The position numbers and the translations under genes were made by a program. Positions 38,483 through 46,502 of a stretch of DNA of 64,000 nt are shown in pieces. The notes under the pieces were generated by a model. That model had not been told where the DNA came from, did not search any database, and saw nothing but the letters and a program-made list of their open reading frames with translations. Source of the stretch: an uncultured Alphaproteobacteria bacterium. Its GTDB lineage: Bacteria > Pseudomonadota > Alphaproteobacteria > Geminicoccales > Geminicoccaceae. How positions within the stretch are numbered: position 1 is the stretch's first letter; the number at the start of each line of letters is the position of its first letter. The DNA is taken from NCBI GenBank assembly GCA_937926445.1, contig CALBAK010000006.1, positions 62,001 to 126,000 of the forward strand, given 5' to 3'.

Positions 38483-39352
38483 ATGGCGGGTAGCGCGGCA
38501 CCGGGCATGTTACACGGGCACGGCCATGCGCACGAGGTGAAGCACCCCTATCATCTGGTCGATCCGAGCCCTTGGCCTCTGGTCGGCAGTGTGGCGGCGC
38601 TGGCGGTGACTGCTGGCGCGGTCATGTGGATGCACGGGGTGGCAGGTGGAAAGTGGATCACGCTCGCGGGCCTCGGGCTCGTCTTCTTCGTGATGTTCAT
38701 GTGGTGGCGCGACGTACTCGCCGAGTCGTACAGCGGTGCGCACACAGACGCTGTCTCGCGCGGTCTTCGGATGGGGATGCTTCTCTTCATCACCTCCGAG
38801 GTTCTCTTCTTCTTCGCGTTTTTCTGGGCGTTCTTTTGGGGAGCGCTCGTTCCGCCTGAGACGGTGCCCACGAGCTGGCCGCCCGAGGGCGTCGAGCCGG
38901 TTCCGACATGGGGAATCCCCTTTCTGAATACGCTGATCCTGTTGACTTCCGGAACTACGGTGACCTGGGCCCATCACGCGATCCGGCAGAACGACCAGCG
39001 GACCGCGTTCAAGGCTCTCCTCCTCACAGTGGCGCTCGGGCTCACCTTCACGGCTTTCCAGGTCTACGAGTACATCCACGCCTACCACCAGGGCTTCACC
39101 CTCCAGTCGGGCATGTTCGGCTCGACGTTCTACATGGCGACGGGCTTCCACGGTTTGCACGTTCAGATCGGCACCGTGTTCCTCGTCGTCATGACGATGC
39201 GCGCCTGGTACGGCACCTTCAAGCCGGACAAGCATGTCGGTTTCGAGGCGGCCGCATGGTATTGGCATTTCGTCGACGTCGTCTGGCTGTTCCTGTTCGT
39301 CTGGGTCTATTGGTGGGGCGGTAGCCTGCACTGGACGGCGGGTCAGGGGTGA
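38483..39352 (+). CDS. coxC: Cytochrome c oxidase subunit III
   Basis: A 289-residue membrane protein with about seven helices. Signatures are KHPYHLVDPSPWPLVGS, ITSEVLFFFAFFWAFFWGAL, the periplasmic PPEGVEPV loop, TGFHGLHVQIGTVF and AAAWYWHFVDVVWLFLFV. It stabilises the subunit I proton uptake pathway. ATG 38483 follows AGGAGGCGGGGG. An in-frame opening upstream overlaps ctaG and is not coding. Confidence 0.96.
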   Translation: MAGSAAPGMLHGHGHAHEVKHPYHLVDPSPWPLVGSVAALAVTAGAVMWMHGVAGGKWITLAGLGLVFFVMFMWWRDVLAESYSGAHTDAVSRGLRMGMLLFITSEVLFFFAFFWAFFWGALVPPETVPTSWPPEGVEPVPTWGIPFLNTLILLTSGTTVTWAHHAIRQNDQRTAFKALLLTVALGLTFTAFQVYEYIHAYHQGFTLQSGMFGSTFYMATGFHGLHVQIGTVFLVVMTMRAWYGTFKPDKHVGFEAAAWYWHFVDVVWLFLFVWVYWWGGSLHWTAGQG

Positions 39353-39714
39353 GCGAAGAGACGATTTCTCCCTTCCGAGCGGGCCTCCGGGCAGGTTGTC
39401 CGCGGTGCGGTCGAGGCCCGCTCTTCGATGGCTTTCTTACCGTGTCCGAGCGCTGCTTGTTCTGTGGGCTCGACCTTCGCGCCCAAGACAGTGGCGATGG
39501 CCCGGTAGCGTTCATCGTTTTGATTGTCGGATTTCTCGTCGTCGGCGCCGCGCTCGTCGTCGAGGTACGGTACGAATGGCCGATCTGGCTGCATCTGGTC
39601 GTCTGGCTTCCGCTTGCTGCCGTGCTCAGCATCCTGCTCATCAGGCCGCTGAAGGCGACCCTGGTGGCGCTCCAGTATCGCCATCGACGGCACGAGTTCC
39701 GTGGGGAGGCCTGA
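39349..39714 (+). CDS. DUF983 membrane protein
   Basis: A 121-residue protein. An N-terminal zinc-ribbon-like part has AGCPRCGRGPLF and, 20 residues on, ERCLFCGLDL; two transmembrane helices follow (about residues 52-75 and 80-100). DUF983 proteins are a regular member of alphaproteobacterial cox operons between coxC and SURF1 and are presumed to help oxidase assembly; the biochemical role is unknown. GTG 39349 overlaps the coxC stop as GTGA. Confidence 0.88.
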   Translation: MSEETISPFRAGLRAGCPRCGRGPLFDGFLTVSERCLFCGLDLRAQDSGDGPVAFIVLIVGFLVVGAALVVEVRYEWPIWLHLVVWLPLAAVLSILLIRPLKATLVALQYRHRRHEFRGEA

Positions 39715-40432
39715 GACGGGCGCGTATCGGTTCCGGCGGAGTGGTGCGCTGACCGTCGCCTGGGCGGTAGCCACGACGTTGCTGCTCGGTCTCGGGACGT
39801 GGCAGCTCGATCGGCTTGCATCGAAGATCGACCTCCTTGAACGGTCCGAGCGAAATCTGGGAGGCCCGGCGGGTGCCCTCCCGAGCGGTGTGCTAGACCC
39901 GGCAGCTCTCGAGTTCACGCGAGTTCGAGTGAAAGGCGAGTATCTGCCCGGGACGTCTCTGGCGCTCGGGTTGGTCAGCCGAGACGGACGACCGGGTGCC
40001 CGCCTCCTCACCGCCCTGCGTGCCGAGGACGGACGTACTCTGCTCGTGGATCGAGGTTTCGTGCCCGAGGAACGGCTTCGCCAGGCGATCGGGGCACCGC
40101 CGCCAGCCGGCGTTCGTCAAATCGAGGGCGTTGCGCGAGCGGGGTCGCGGGGCGCGTGGACGACGCCGGCTCCCGACCTCTCCGTCCCGCGATGGTACGC
40201 ACCGGATCTCGAAGCGATCGGCAGACAGCTGGGCCTGCCACTCGAGCCCGTTTTGTTGGTGGTCGAAAGGTCGGAGCCCGGCATGGAGCCCGAGGCCGAG
40301 CCGGTACCGGTGGTCGTCGATCTTCCGAACCCCCATCTGGGCTACGCACTGACCTGGTTCGGGCTCGCCGGTGCCCTTCTGGTCTTCTACGTGTTGATGG
40401 CGCGCAGGCTGCTCGGGGAGAAAAGCTCGTGA
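39701..40432 (+). CDS. SURF1 family oxidase assembly protein
   Basis: A 243-residue protein with the SURF1 plan: an N-terminal transmembrane helix (about residues 17-35), a periplasmic domain and a C-terminal helix (about 212-233). The signatures LGTWQLDRLASK, GARLLTALRAEDGRTLLVDRGFVP and NPHLGYALTWFGLAGAL are clear. SURF1 proteins bind heme A and assist its insertion into subunit I. It overlaps the DUF983 gene by 14 bases and its stop overlaps the ctaA GTG. Confidence 0.93.
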   Translation: MGRPETGAYRFRRSGALTVAWAVATTLLLGLGTWQLDRLASKIDLLERSERNLGGPAGALPSGVLDPAALEFTRVRVKGEYLPGTSLALGLVSRDGRPGARLLTALRAEDGRTLLVDRGFVPEERLRQAIGAPPPAGVRQIEGVARAGSRGAWTTPAPDLSVPRWYAPDLEAIGRQLGLPLEPVLLVVERSEPGMEPEAEPVPVVVDLPNPHLGYALTWFGLAGALLVFYVLMARRLLGEKSS

Positions 40433-41385
40433 CCCTGATTCGACGAGTAGCACTTTCGACGGCGCTTCTCACCTATGCCCTCATCGTTCTCGGCGCGCTC
40501 GTTCGGTCGACCAACTCGGGCCTTTCCTGCCCCGACTGGCCGACCTGCTACGGTTACTGGCTGCTGACGCCGTCCGAGTTCGCCGCGCTTCCCTACACCG
40601 GATACACCTACGGCCAGGTGATGCTCGAATGGGTCCACCGGTTGATCGCCGGCGTGCTCCTCGGCCCGCTCGTGCTCGTTCTTGTGGGGCTGGTCCTGTG
40701 GCGGCGGCGCGAGCGACCCGGGCTTCTTCCAGCGGCGGCGGTCCTCGTGGGACTTCTCCTGGTTCAGAAGCTCCTGGGTGGCATCACGGTGCTCGACCGG
40801 AACAGTCCCTGGTCGGTAGCGCTGCACCTCGGCAACGCGATGCTAGTGCTCGCGGTGATCCTCTGGATCGCCGTTCGAGCAGGCGAGCCCGTGAGCGGCA
40901 CCGTGCCACCGCTATTCGGCAAGCTCGTCGGAGCGTCCTGGGTCCTGGTCATCGCAGCGATCACCTCGGCGGCGATCGTCGCCAAGAGCGGTGCGGCCCT
41001 CGCCTGCTCGACCTGGCCGCTCTGCAACGGCGCGCTGATCCCCGAACTCGCCGATCCGCTCGTTCGAGCGAACTTCGTGCACCGCCTGCTCGCCGGGCTG
41101 GCGGCGGTCGCGCTCGTGGTGGTCGCGTGGCGAGCCCGCGCCTCGGATGTGCCACGACCGGTGTCCCGTCTCGCCGCGGCGGCCGCCGGCTTGATCCTGC
41201 TCGAGGTCCTGCTCGGGGCGATCACCGTGTGGGGCGAAATCGCGACGACGCTCGCCGTGGCACATCAGGCCCTCGGCGTCGCGGTCTTCGCCAAGCTCAC
41301 GTTCCTCTGGTGGCAGGCACGTGCTGCCGTGCCGAGCCAGGCCGCGGTGGAAGGGCGCGGTGGGCTGGCGCTACGCGGCGCTTGA
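40429..41385 (+). CDS. ctaA: Heme A synthase, cysteine-containing CtaA type
   Basis: A 318-residue, eight-helix membrane protein that hydroxylates and oxidises heme O to heme A. Each half has a cysteine pair in the extracellular loop: SGLSCPDWPTCYGYW and ACSTWPLCNGALIPE. The heme-ligand histidines lie in MLEWVHRLIAGV, SVALHLGNAM, NFVHRLLAG and VAHQALGV. The paired cysteines resemble the Bacillus CtaA type rather than the cysteine-free COX15 type usual in alphaproteobacteria. GTG 40429 overlaps the SURF1 stop as GTGA, making it the last gene of the oxidase cluster. Confidence 0.92.
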   Translation: MTLIRRVALSTALLTYALIVLGALVRSTNSGLSCPDWPTCYGYWLLTPSEFAALPYTGYTYGQVMLEWVHRLIAGVLLGPLVLVLVGLVLWRRRERPGLLPAAAVLVGLLLVQKLLGGITVLDRNSPWSVALHLGNAMLVLAVILWIAVRAGEPVSGTVPPLFGKLVGASWVLVIAAITSAAIVAKSGAALACSTWPLCNGALIPELADPLVRANFVHRLLAGLAAVALVVVAWRARASDVPRPVSRLAAAAAGLILLEVLLGAITVWGEIATTLAVAHQALGVAVFAKLTFLWWQARAAVPSQAAVEGRGGLALRGA

Positions 41386-42838
41386 GGAGCGCTTCAAGCG
41401 TCTGAGCGATCTGCGAGACGCGATCGCGATCCTGCACTGGGACACCGCCGTCTGCATGCCCAAGGGTGCGAGTGCGGCGCGCGGTGAGCAGCTCGCCACA
41501 CTCGAGCGGATCGCGCACGATGTCCTGACCGCCGACGAGACCGGCGAGCTCCTCGCCGGCGCCGAGGCGGAGAACGATCTCGACCCGTGGCAACGCGCCA
41601 ATCTCCGGGAGATGGGGCGGCGGTTTCGCCGTGCCAGGGCGCTCGAGCCGCGTCTCGTGGAAGCGCTCGCGCGCGCCGTGAACGGCTGCGAGATGGTCTG
41701 GCGGGAGGCGAGGCAGCGCTCGGATTTCGCGCTTCTCCGTCCGCGTCTCGAGGAGGTGGTGCGTCTCGTCCAGGAGGTCGCGCGGGTGACCGGTGCCGCC
41801 CTCGGCCTCGAGCCCTACGATGCTCTCCTCGACGAGCACCAACCCGACCTCACCGATGCGCTCGTGGCACCGCTTCTGGACGGCCTGGCGGCTGCTCTAC
41901 CCCCGATCCTCGATGCGGCCGTGGCGAACCGACGGCCTGCCCGGCTACCCGCGGGCCCCTTTCCCGTGGAGCGCCAGAAGGCGCTCGCTCGGCGCCTGAT
42001 GACCCGCCTCGGCTTCGACTTCGGGGCGGGTCGGCTCGACGAGAGCGCGCATCCGTTCTGCGGTGGAACGCCCAGCGACATCCGGGTGACCTCCCGCTGG
42101 CGAGAGGACGATGTGGCTTCGGCGCTGATGGCGGTTCTACACGAGACCGGGCATGCCCTGTACGAGGCCGGCCTGCCCCGCCGATGGTTCGGCCAGCCGG
42201 TGGGCGAGGCGCGCGGCATCGTGGTCCACGAGAGCCAATCGCTCTTCCTCGAGATGCAGATCTGTCGCTCGGCGGCCTTCGTCCGTTTCCTCGCGGGCGA
42301 GCTGAACGACACCTTCGGTCCCGACCCCGCCTTCGCGCCGGACAATCTCCTCGCGCTCTGGCACCGAGTAGACCGTGGCTTCATCCGGGTCGACGCCGAC
42401 GAGGTCTCGTATCCGCTCCACGTGATCCTGCGCTGGAGGCTCGAGAAAGCGTTGCTCGCGGGCGATCTCGCCGTCGCCGACCTGCCGTCCGCCTGGAACG
42501 AGGGCATGCAGGATCTCTTGGGGATCGTTCCCCCGGACGACGCCCGGGGCTGCCTGCAGGATATCCACTGGCCCGCCGGCGCCTTCGGCTATTTCCCGTG
42601 TTACACGCTCGGTGCGCTGCTCGCGGCCCAGCTGCACGCCGCGATCCGAGCCGATCTCCCCGATCTCGACGCCACCATCGCGCGGGGCGAGATCGACCCC
42701 GTGCTAAAGTGGCTGCGGAGCCGGGTGCACGAGCGCGGCTCGCAGCCGAGGCTCGCCGAGCTGATCGTGGAGGCGACCGGCGGCCCCCTGGTAGTCGAGC
42801 CTATGCTCGACCACCTCCGTGAACGTTACGTCACGTGA
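41360..42838 (+). CDS. Carboxypeptidase M32 (Taq family)
   Basis: A protein of about 492 residues. This helical metallocarboxypeptidase has the HEXXH zinc site as VLHETGHALYEAG near residue 262 and the third-ligand motif VHESQSLFLEMQ, 25 residues later. Other signatures are ILHWDTAVCMPKGA near the start and CGGTPSDIRVTSRW. It removes C-terminal residues from peptides, usually cytoplasmic. The chosen start GTG 41360 (VGWRYAALEERF) overlaps the end of ctaA by 26 bases. Confidence 0.93.
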   Translation: MGWRYAALEERFKRLSDLRDAIAILHWDTAVCMPKGASAARGEQLATLERIAHDVLTADETGELLAGAEAENDLDPWQRANLREMGRRFRRARALEPRLVEALARAVNGCEMVWREARQRSDFALLRPRLEEVVRLVQEVARVTGAALGLEPYDALLDEHQPDLTDALVAPLLDGLAAALPPILDAAVANRRPARLPAGPFPVERQKALARRLMTRLGFDFGAGRLDESAHPFCGGTPSDIRVTSRWREDDVASALMAVLHETGHALYEAGLPRRWFGQPVGEARGIVVHESQSLFLEMQICRSAAFVRFLAGELNDTFGPDPAFAPDNLLALWHRVDRGFIRVDADEVSYPLHVILRWRLEKALLAGDLAVADLPSAWNEGMQDLLGIVPPDDARGCLQDIHWPAGAFGYFPCYTLGALLAAQLHAAIRADLPDLDATIARGEIDPVLKWLRSRVHERGSQPRLAELIVEATGGPLVVEPMLDHLRERYVT

Positions 42839-42867
42839 ACGCCGCCGCCCGAGGTCCCCTTCGGGCC

Positions 42868-44085
42868 TCAGCCGGCAAGGGCGGCCTCCAGGCGCTGGGC
42901 GAGCACCTCCATGAATTGCGTGGTCGTGAGCCAGGGCTGCTGTGGACCGATCAGCACCGCGAGATCCTTGGTCATCACCCCCGCCTCGACCGTCTCGATG
43001 CAGACACGCTCGAGGGTTTCGGCGAAACGTTCGACCTCGGGCGTCCCATCGATCCTGCCCCGATAAGTGAGGCCACGCGTCCAGGCGAAGATCGAGGCGA
43101 TCGGATTGGTCGAGGTCTCTCGACCCTGCTGCCACAAACGGTAATGGCGCGTCACCGTACCGTGGGCCGCCTCGGCCTCGATGGTTTTGCCGTCCGGCGT
43201 CATGAGCACCGATGTCATGAGGCCGAGCGAGCCGTAGCCTTGCGCGACCGTGTCGGACTGGACGTCGCCGTCGTAGTTCTTGCAGGCCCAGACGAAACCG
43301 CCTGGCATCTTGAGAGCCGAGGCCACCATGTCGTCGATAAGGCGGTGCTCGTAAGCGAGGCCGGCGGCCGCGAAGCGATCTTTGAACTCGCTTTCGAACA
43401 CCTCCTGGAACAGGTCCTTGAAGCGACCGTCATAGGCCTTGAGAATCGTGTTTTTGGTCGACAGGTAGACAGGATAGCCGCGCTGCAGACCGTAATTGAA
43501 CGAGGCCCTGGCGAAGTCGCGGATCGAATCGTCGAGGTTGTACATGGCCAACGCCACACCGGCACCCGGGAAGCGGTACACCTCCCGCTCGATCGGCGCG
43601 CCGCCGTCCGCCGGCCGGAATGTGATTGTGAGTGTGCCCTCGCCCGGAACGAGGAAATCGGTCGCACGGTACTGATCGCCGAAGGCGTGCCGTCCGATCA
43701 CGATCGGCTTCGTCCAGGATGGTACGAGCCGGGGCACGTTGCGGCAAATGATCGGCTCCCTAAAGATCGTACCGCCCAGGATGTTGCGGATGGTCCCGTT
43801 CGGCGACTTCCACATCTGTTTTAGGCCGAACTCCTTCACCCTGGCCTCGTCGGGTGTAATCGTCGCGCACTTGACGCCGACGTTGTATTTCTTGATCGCC
43901 TCGGCCGCCTCCACCGTCACCCGGTCGTCGGTCGCGTCGCGGTTCTCGATGCCGAGATCGAAATAGACGAGCTCGACGTCGAGGTAGGGGAGAATGAGCT
44001 TTTCCTTGATCATCTTCCAGATGATCCGGGTCATCTCGTCGCCGTCGAGCTCGACGATCGGATTCGCCACCTTGATCTTCGCCAT
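42868..44085 (-). CDS. icd: NADP-dependent isocitrate dehydrogenase, eukaryotic type
   Basis: A 405-residue homodimer-type enzyme of the TCA cycle, converting isocitrate to 2-oxoglutarate with NADP. Signatures are [36 protein letters not shown], the substrate-binding [19 protein letters not shown] and the [11 protein letters not shown] block with NADP-specific residues. ATG 44085. It lies 81 bases downstream of dnaQ on the same strand but with two hairpins in between, so it is probably transcribed separately. Confidence 0.97.
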   Translation of the reverse strand: MAKIKVANPIVELDGDEMTRIIWKMIKEKLILPYLDVELVYFDLGIENRDATDDRVTVEAAEAIKKYNVGVKCATITPDEARVKEFGLKQMWKSPNGTIRNILGGTIFREPIICRNVPRLVPSWTKPIVIGRHAFGDQYRATDFLVPGEGTLTITFRPADGGAPIEREVYRFPGAGVALAMYNLDDSIRDFARASFNYGLQRGYPVYLSTKNTILKAYDGRFKDLFQEVFESEFKDRFAAAGLAYEHRLIDDMVASALKMPGGFVWACKNYDGDVQSDTVAQGYGSLGLMTSVLMTPDGKTIEAEAAHGTVTRHYRLWQQGRETSTNPIASIFAWTRGLTYRGRIDGTPEVERFAETLERVCIETVEAGVMTKDLAVLIGPQQPWLTTTQFMEVLAQRLEAALAG

Positions 44086-44107
44086 GCGTGCTCCCCCGGG
44101 CGGGCTT

Positions 44108-44133
44108 CACACCCCTCGTAGCGGAAGGGTGTG
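44108..44133 (-). promoter_or_regulatory. Hairpin in the icd leader
   Basis: CACACCC and GGGTGTG form a seven-base stem around a 12-base loop, 22 bases upstream of the icd ATG. It may affect icd translation. Confidence 0.3.
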
Positions 44134-44148
44134 GCCTCCGCCAAGCGA

Positions 44149-44163
44149 TGCTGCGTCGCAGCA
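44149..44163 (-). terminator. Hairpin after dnaQ
   Basis: TGCTGC and GCAGCA pair around a three-base loop, directly after the dnaQ stop. It is a probable end of the maf-coaE-dnaQ transcript; no U-run follows. Confidence 0.4.
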
Positions 44164-44166
44164 GCC

Positions 44167-44850
44167 TCAGTGACGCCAGATCGGATCGGCGAGCTTGTCG
44201 AGGAGGGCCGCATGCGCCGCTTCCTCCTCGGGGCTCGGCGCGTGTGGGCGGGGTCGGCGGCCGGTCCGCTCCGTCACGAGTCCCGGGGGCGCGGTTACGA
44301 CCGAAGCTTTCGGGCGGAGGCCGAGCTCGACCTGGCGGCCGCCGAGGAGATGGAGATAGACCTCCGCGAGCAGCTGGCAGTCGAGGAGCGCGCCGTGGAC
44401 CGTCCGTGCGCTGGCATCGACACCGAAGCGCCGGCAGAGCGCGTCCAGACTGGCAGGGGCACCCGGGAACCGACGTTGGGCGAGGGCGAGCGTGTCGATC
44501 ACCCGTGAGGACGGGAAGGGGTCGCGGCCGATCCGGGCAAGCTCGGCATTGAGGAACTTGAGATCGAAGGACGCGTTGTGGATCACGAGCGGACTGTCGC
44601 CGAGGAAGCCGAGGAACTCCTCGGCGGCCTCGGCGAAGGTCGGGAAGCCTTGCAGGAACTCGCGGGTGAGGCCGTGGACGCGACGCGCCTCTTCGGGCAC
44701 GTCTCGCTCGGGATCGAGATAGCTCTGGAAGGTCCGACCGGTCGGCAGATGGTCGAGCAGCTCCACCGCGGCCACCTCGACGATGCGGTGGCCTTCGGCC
44801 GGCTCGAGGCCGGTCGTCTCGGTGTCGAGGACGATCTCGCGCAGCGTCAA
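44167..44850 (-). CDS. dnaQ: DNA polymerase III epsilon subunit
   Basis: A 227-residue DEDDh proofreading exonuclease: EIVLDTETTGLEP (Exo I), VIHNASFDLKFLNAEL (Exo II) and TVHGALLDCQLLAEVYL (Exo IIIe, His and Asp). The C-terminal tail lacks a clear clamp motif. It corrects errors of the replicative polymerase alpha subunit. TTG 44850 overlaps the coaE stop as TTGA, so its synthesis is probably coupled to coaE. Confidence 0.95.
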   Translation of the reverse strand: MTLREIVLDTETTGLEPAEGHRIVEVAAVELLDHLPTGRTFQSYLDPERDVPEEARRVHGLTREFLQGFPTFAEAAEEFLGFLGDSPLVIHNASFDLKFLNAELARIGRDPFPSSRVIDTLALAQRRFPGAPASLDALCRRFGVDASARTVHGALLDCQLLAEVYLHLLGGRQVELGLRPKASVVTAPPGLVTERTGRRPRPHAPSPEEEAAHAALLDKLADPIWRH

Positions 44851-45512
44851 TCCCGTCTCCCGCCCGGGCGGGACGGGTCGAGCCAGCGCTCTGGCCAGAC
44901 CCGGCCGCGCTCGTTCCGTAGGCGATGGACGACGGTCGCCACGGCCTCGGCGGTGCGGCCGCGATCGGCGCCCGAAGCGATCACGAAATCAGCGCGCTGG
45001 CGCTTCACCCAATCGGGAGTCTGTTCGGCGCGGATCGCCCCGAGGCGGTCCGGCGTCATTCCGGGCCGTCGCAGCGCGCGCTGTTCCTGGACGAGCGGAT
45101 GGGCGCTCACCACGACCACGCGGTCGACGCGCCAGAGGCCACCGGTCTCGAACAGGAGTGGGATGTCGAGCACGACCATCCGGCGGCCCGCCCGGCATTG
45201 AGCCTCGAGAAAGCGCCGCTGAGCCTCGCGCACCAGGGGATGGACGAGCGCCTCGAGCCGGCGGAGCGCGGCACGATCACCGAACACGATTCGGCCGAGC
45301 CTGCGGCGGTCGATCCCGCCCATCGGATCCACCGCCTCCGGAAAGGCCTCGCCGACCGGCCCCGCCGCGGCGCCACCGGGACGGAACAGATCGTGCACGA
45401 GCGCATCGGCATCGCAGACCGGAATTCCGAAGGCACGAAAGAGGCGCGCGGCATGGCTCTTGCCCATCGCGATCGAGCCAGTGAGCCCCAGGATCAGCAC
45501 GGCCGACCTCAA
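44847..45512 (-). CDS. coaE: Dephospho-CoA kinase
   Basis: A 221-residue kinase for the last step of coenzyme A synthesis. P-loop LGLTGSIAMGKSHAARLF near residue 10, then VCDADALVHDLF and VVLDIPLLFETGG. TTG 45512 overlaps the maf stop (TTGA); a GTG four codons later is an alternative. The usual alphaproteobacterial order maf-aroE-coaE-dnaQ is seen without aroE. Confidence 0.94.
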   Translation of the reverse strand: MRSAVLILGLTGSIAMGKSHAARLFRAFGIPVCDADALVHDLFRPGGAAAGPVGEAFPEAVDPMGGIDRRRLGRIVFGDRAALRRLEALVHPLVREAQRRFLEAQCRAGRRMVVLDIPLLFETGGLWRVDRVVVVSAHPLVQEQRALRRPGMTPDRLGAIRAEQTPDWVKRQRADFVIASGADRGRTAEAVATVVHRLRNERGRVWPERWLDPSRPGGRRD

Positions 45513-46132
45513 GAGAGAAGCACACCCTGCTCGCGCAGAAAGGCGAGCAGGGGTAGGAGCGGCAGGCCCAGGATCGTGAAGTGGTCCCCTTTGATCCGGG
45601 CCATGAGCTGAGCCCCCTCTCCTTCGATCCGGTAGCCGCCGACCGAGCCGATGACGCTCTCGCCGCAGCGGTCGAGGTAGGCGTCGAGGAACGCATCGGA
45701 GAACGGCCGGACAGCGAGCTCGGCCTTGTCGACCGCATGCCAGAGGCGAGCACCGTCCTTGACCGCGACGACCGCCGAGACGAGCCTATGGGTTCGGCCG
45801 CGCAGGCTCGCGAGCTGGGCACGCGCCGCCGTGCGGTCGGCGGGCTTCTCGAGCCAGGCACCGTCGAGCTCGAGAATCTGATCGGCGCCGAGTACCATGC
45901 TTCCCGCCGGCGCGCGTCCGCCGGCCGAACGAGCCTTGAGCTCGGCCAGCGCGGTGGCAGCGTCTTCTACAGAGGCGCCCTCGGCGCGCAGGGCCACGAG
46001 TGCAGCGCTTTCGTCGACCGAAGGTGGCACTTGGGCGACAACGAGCCCGGCCGCCTCCACAAGGGCGGCACGGGTCGGGCTCGCGGAGGCGAGCACGAGG
46101 AGAGGCTCGGGAGCCTGCAGGGAACGCCGCAT
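45509..46132 (-). CDS. maf: Maf-family nucleoside triphosphate pyrophosphatase
   Basis: A 207-residue protein: LVLASASPTRAALVEAAG, MVLGADQILELDG, SLRGRTHRLVSAV and GYRIEGEGAQLMARIKGDH are the Maf signatures. It hydrolyses non-canonical or modified nucleotides (house-cleaning) and is linked with septum control in some bacteria. ATG 46132 begins at the homology; it is divergent from the DUF1150 gene with a 109-base gap. Confidence 0.92.
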   Translation of the reverse strand: MRRSLQAPEPLLVLASASPTRAALVEAAGLVVAQVPPSVDESAALVALRAEGASVEDAATALAELKARSAGGRAPAGSMVLGADQILELDGAWLEKPADRTAARAQLASLRGRTHRLVSAVVAVKDGARLWHAVDKAELAVRPFSDAFLDAYLDRCGESVIGSVGGYRIEGEGAQLMARIKGDHFTILGLPLLPLLAFLREQGVLLS

Positions 46133-46241
46133 GGGTGGCTCGGGGCTCGCTGTCAACCTTCCGTCAACCGACTCGCGCTCGAATCCCGCCAACGGCCGGT
46201 GGCGCCCACGACGCCCCGGATCGCGACGAGGGCTTGTTGCC

Positions 46242-46451
46242 ATGCTGCGTCGTCCGCGACAACGATCGGCTCCTTCACGACCACCGGGTGCGGTGGGGCC
46301 GAAAGCGTACGTCGAGCCGGTGAGCGAGGAAGGCGAAACCGTCCATGTTGTCTTCACGGCCGATGGTGGGCTGGTCGGGATCCCGCCGACCCGTTCCCTC
46401 GCCCTCTACGCCGCTCGTCAGGCGTCGCTCGAGCCGGTCGAAACGCACTGA
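46242..46451 (+). CDS. DUF1150 family small protein
   Basis: A 69-residue protein: a basic N terminus (MLRRPRQRSAP) followed by AYVEPVSEEGETVHVVFTAD, LVGIPPTRSLALYAARQ and LEPVETH, the pattern of the alphaproteobacteria-specific DUF1150 family. ATG 46242 is preceded by GAGGG. Function unknown; in relatives it often sits beside small heat-shock genes, none of which are here. Confidence 0.75.
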   Translation: MLRRPRQRSAPSRPPGAVGPKAYVEPVSEEGETVHVVFTADGGLVGIPPTRSLALYAARQASLEPVETH

Positions 46452-46502
46452 CGAGCGGTCACGCCTCGGACCGTCCGGTGCCTCACCTTTCGCCGAGCAG
46501 CC

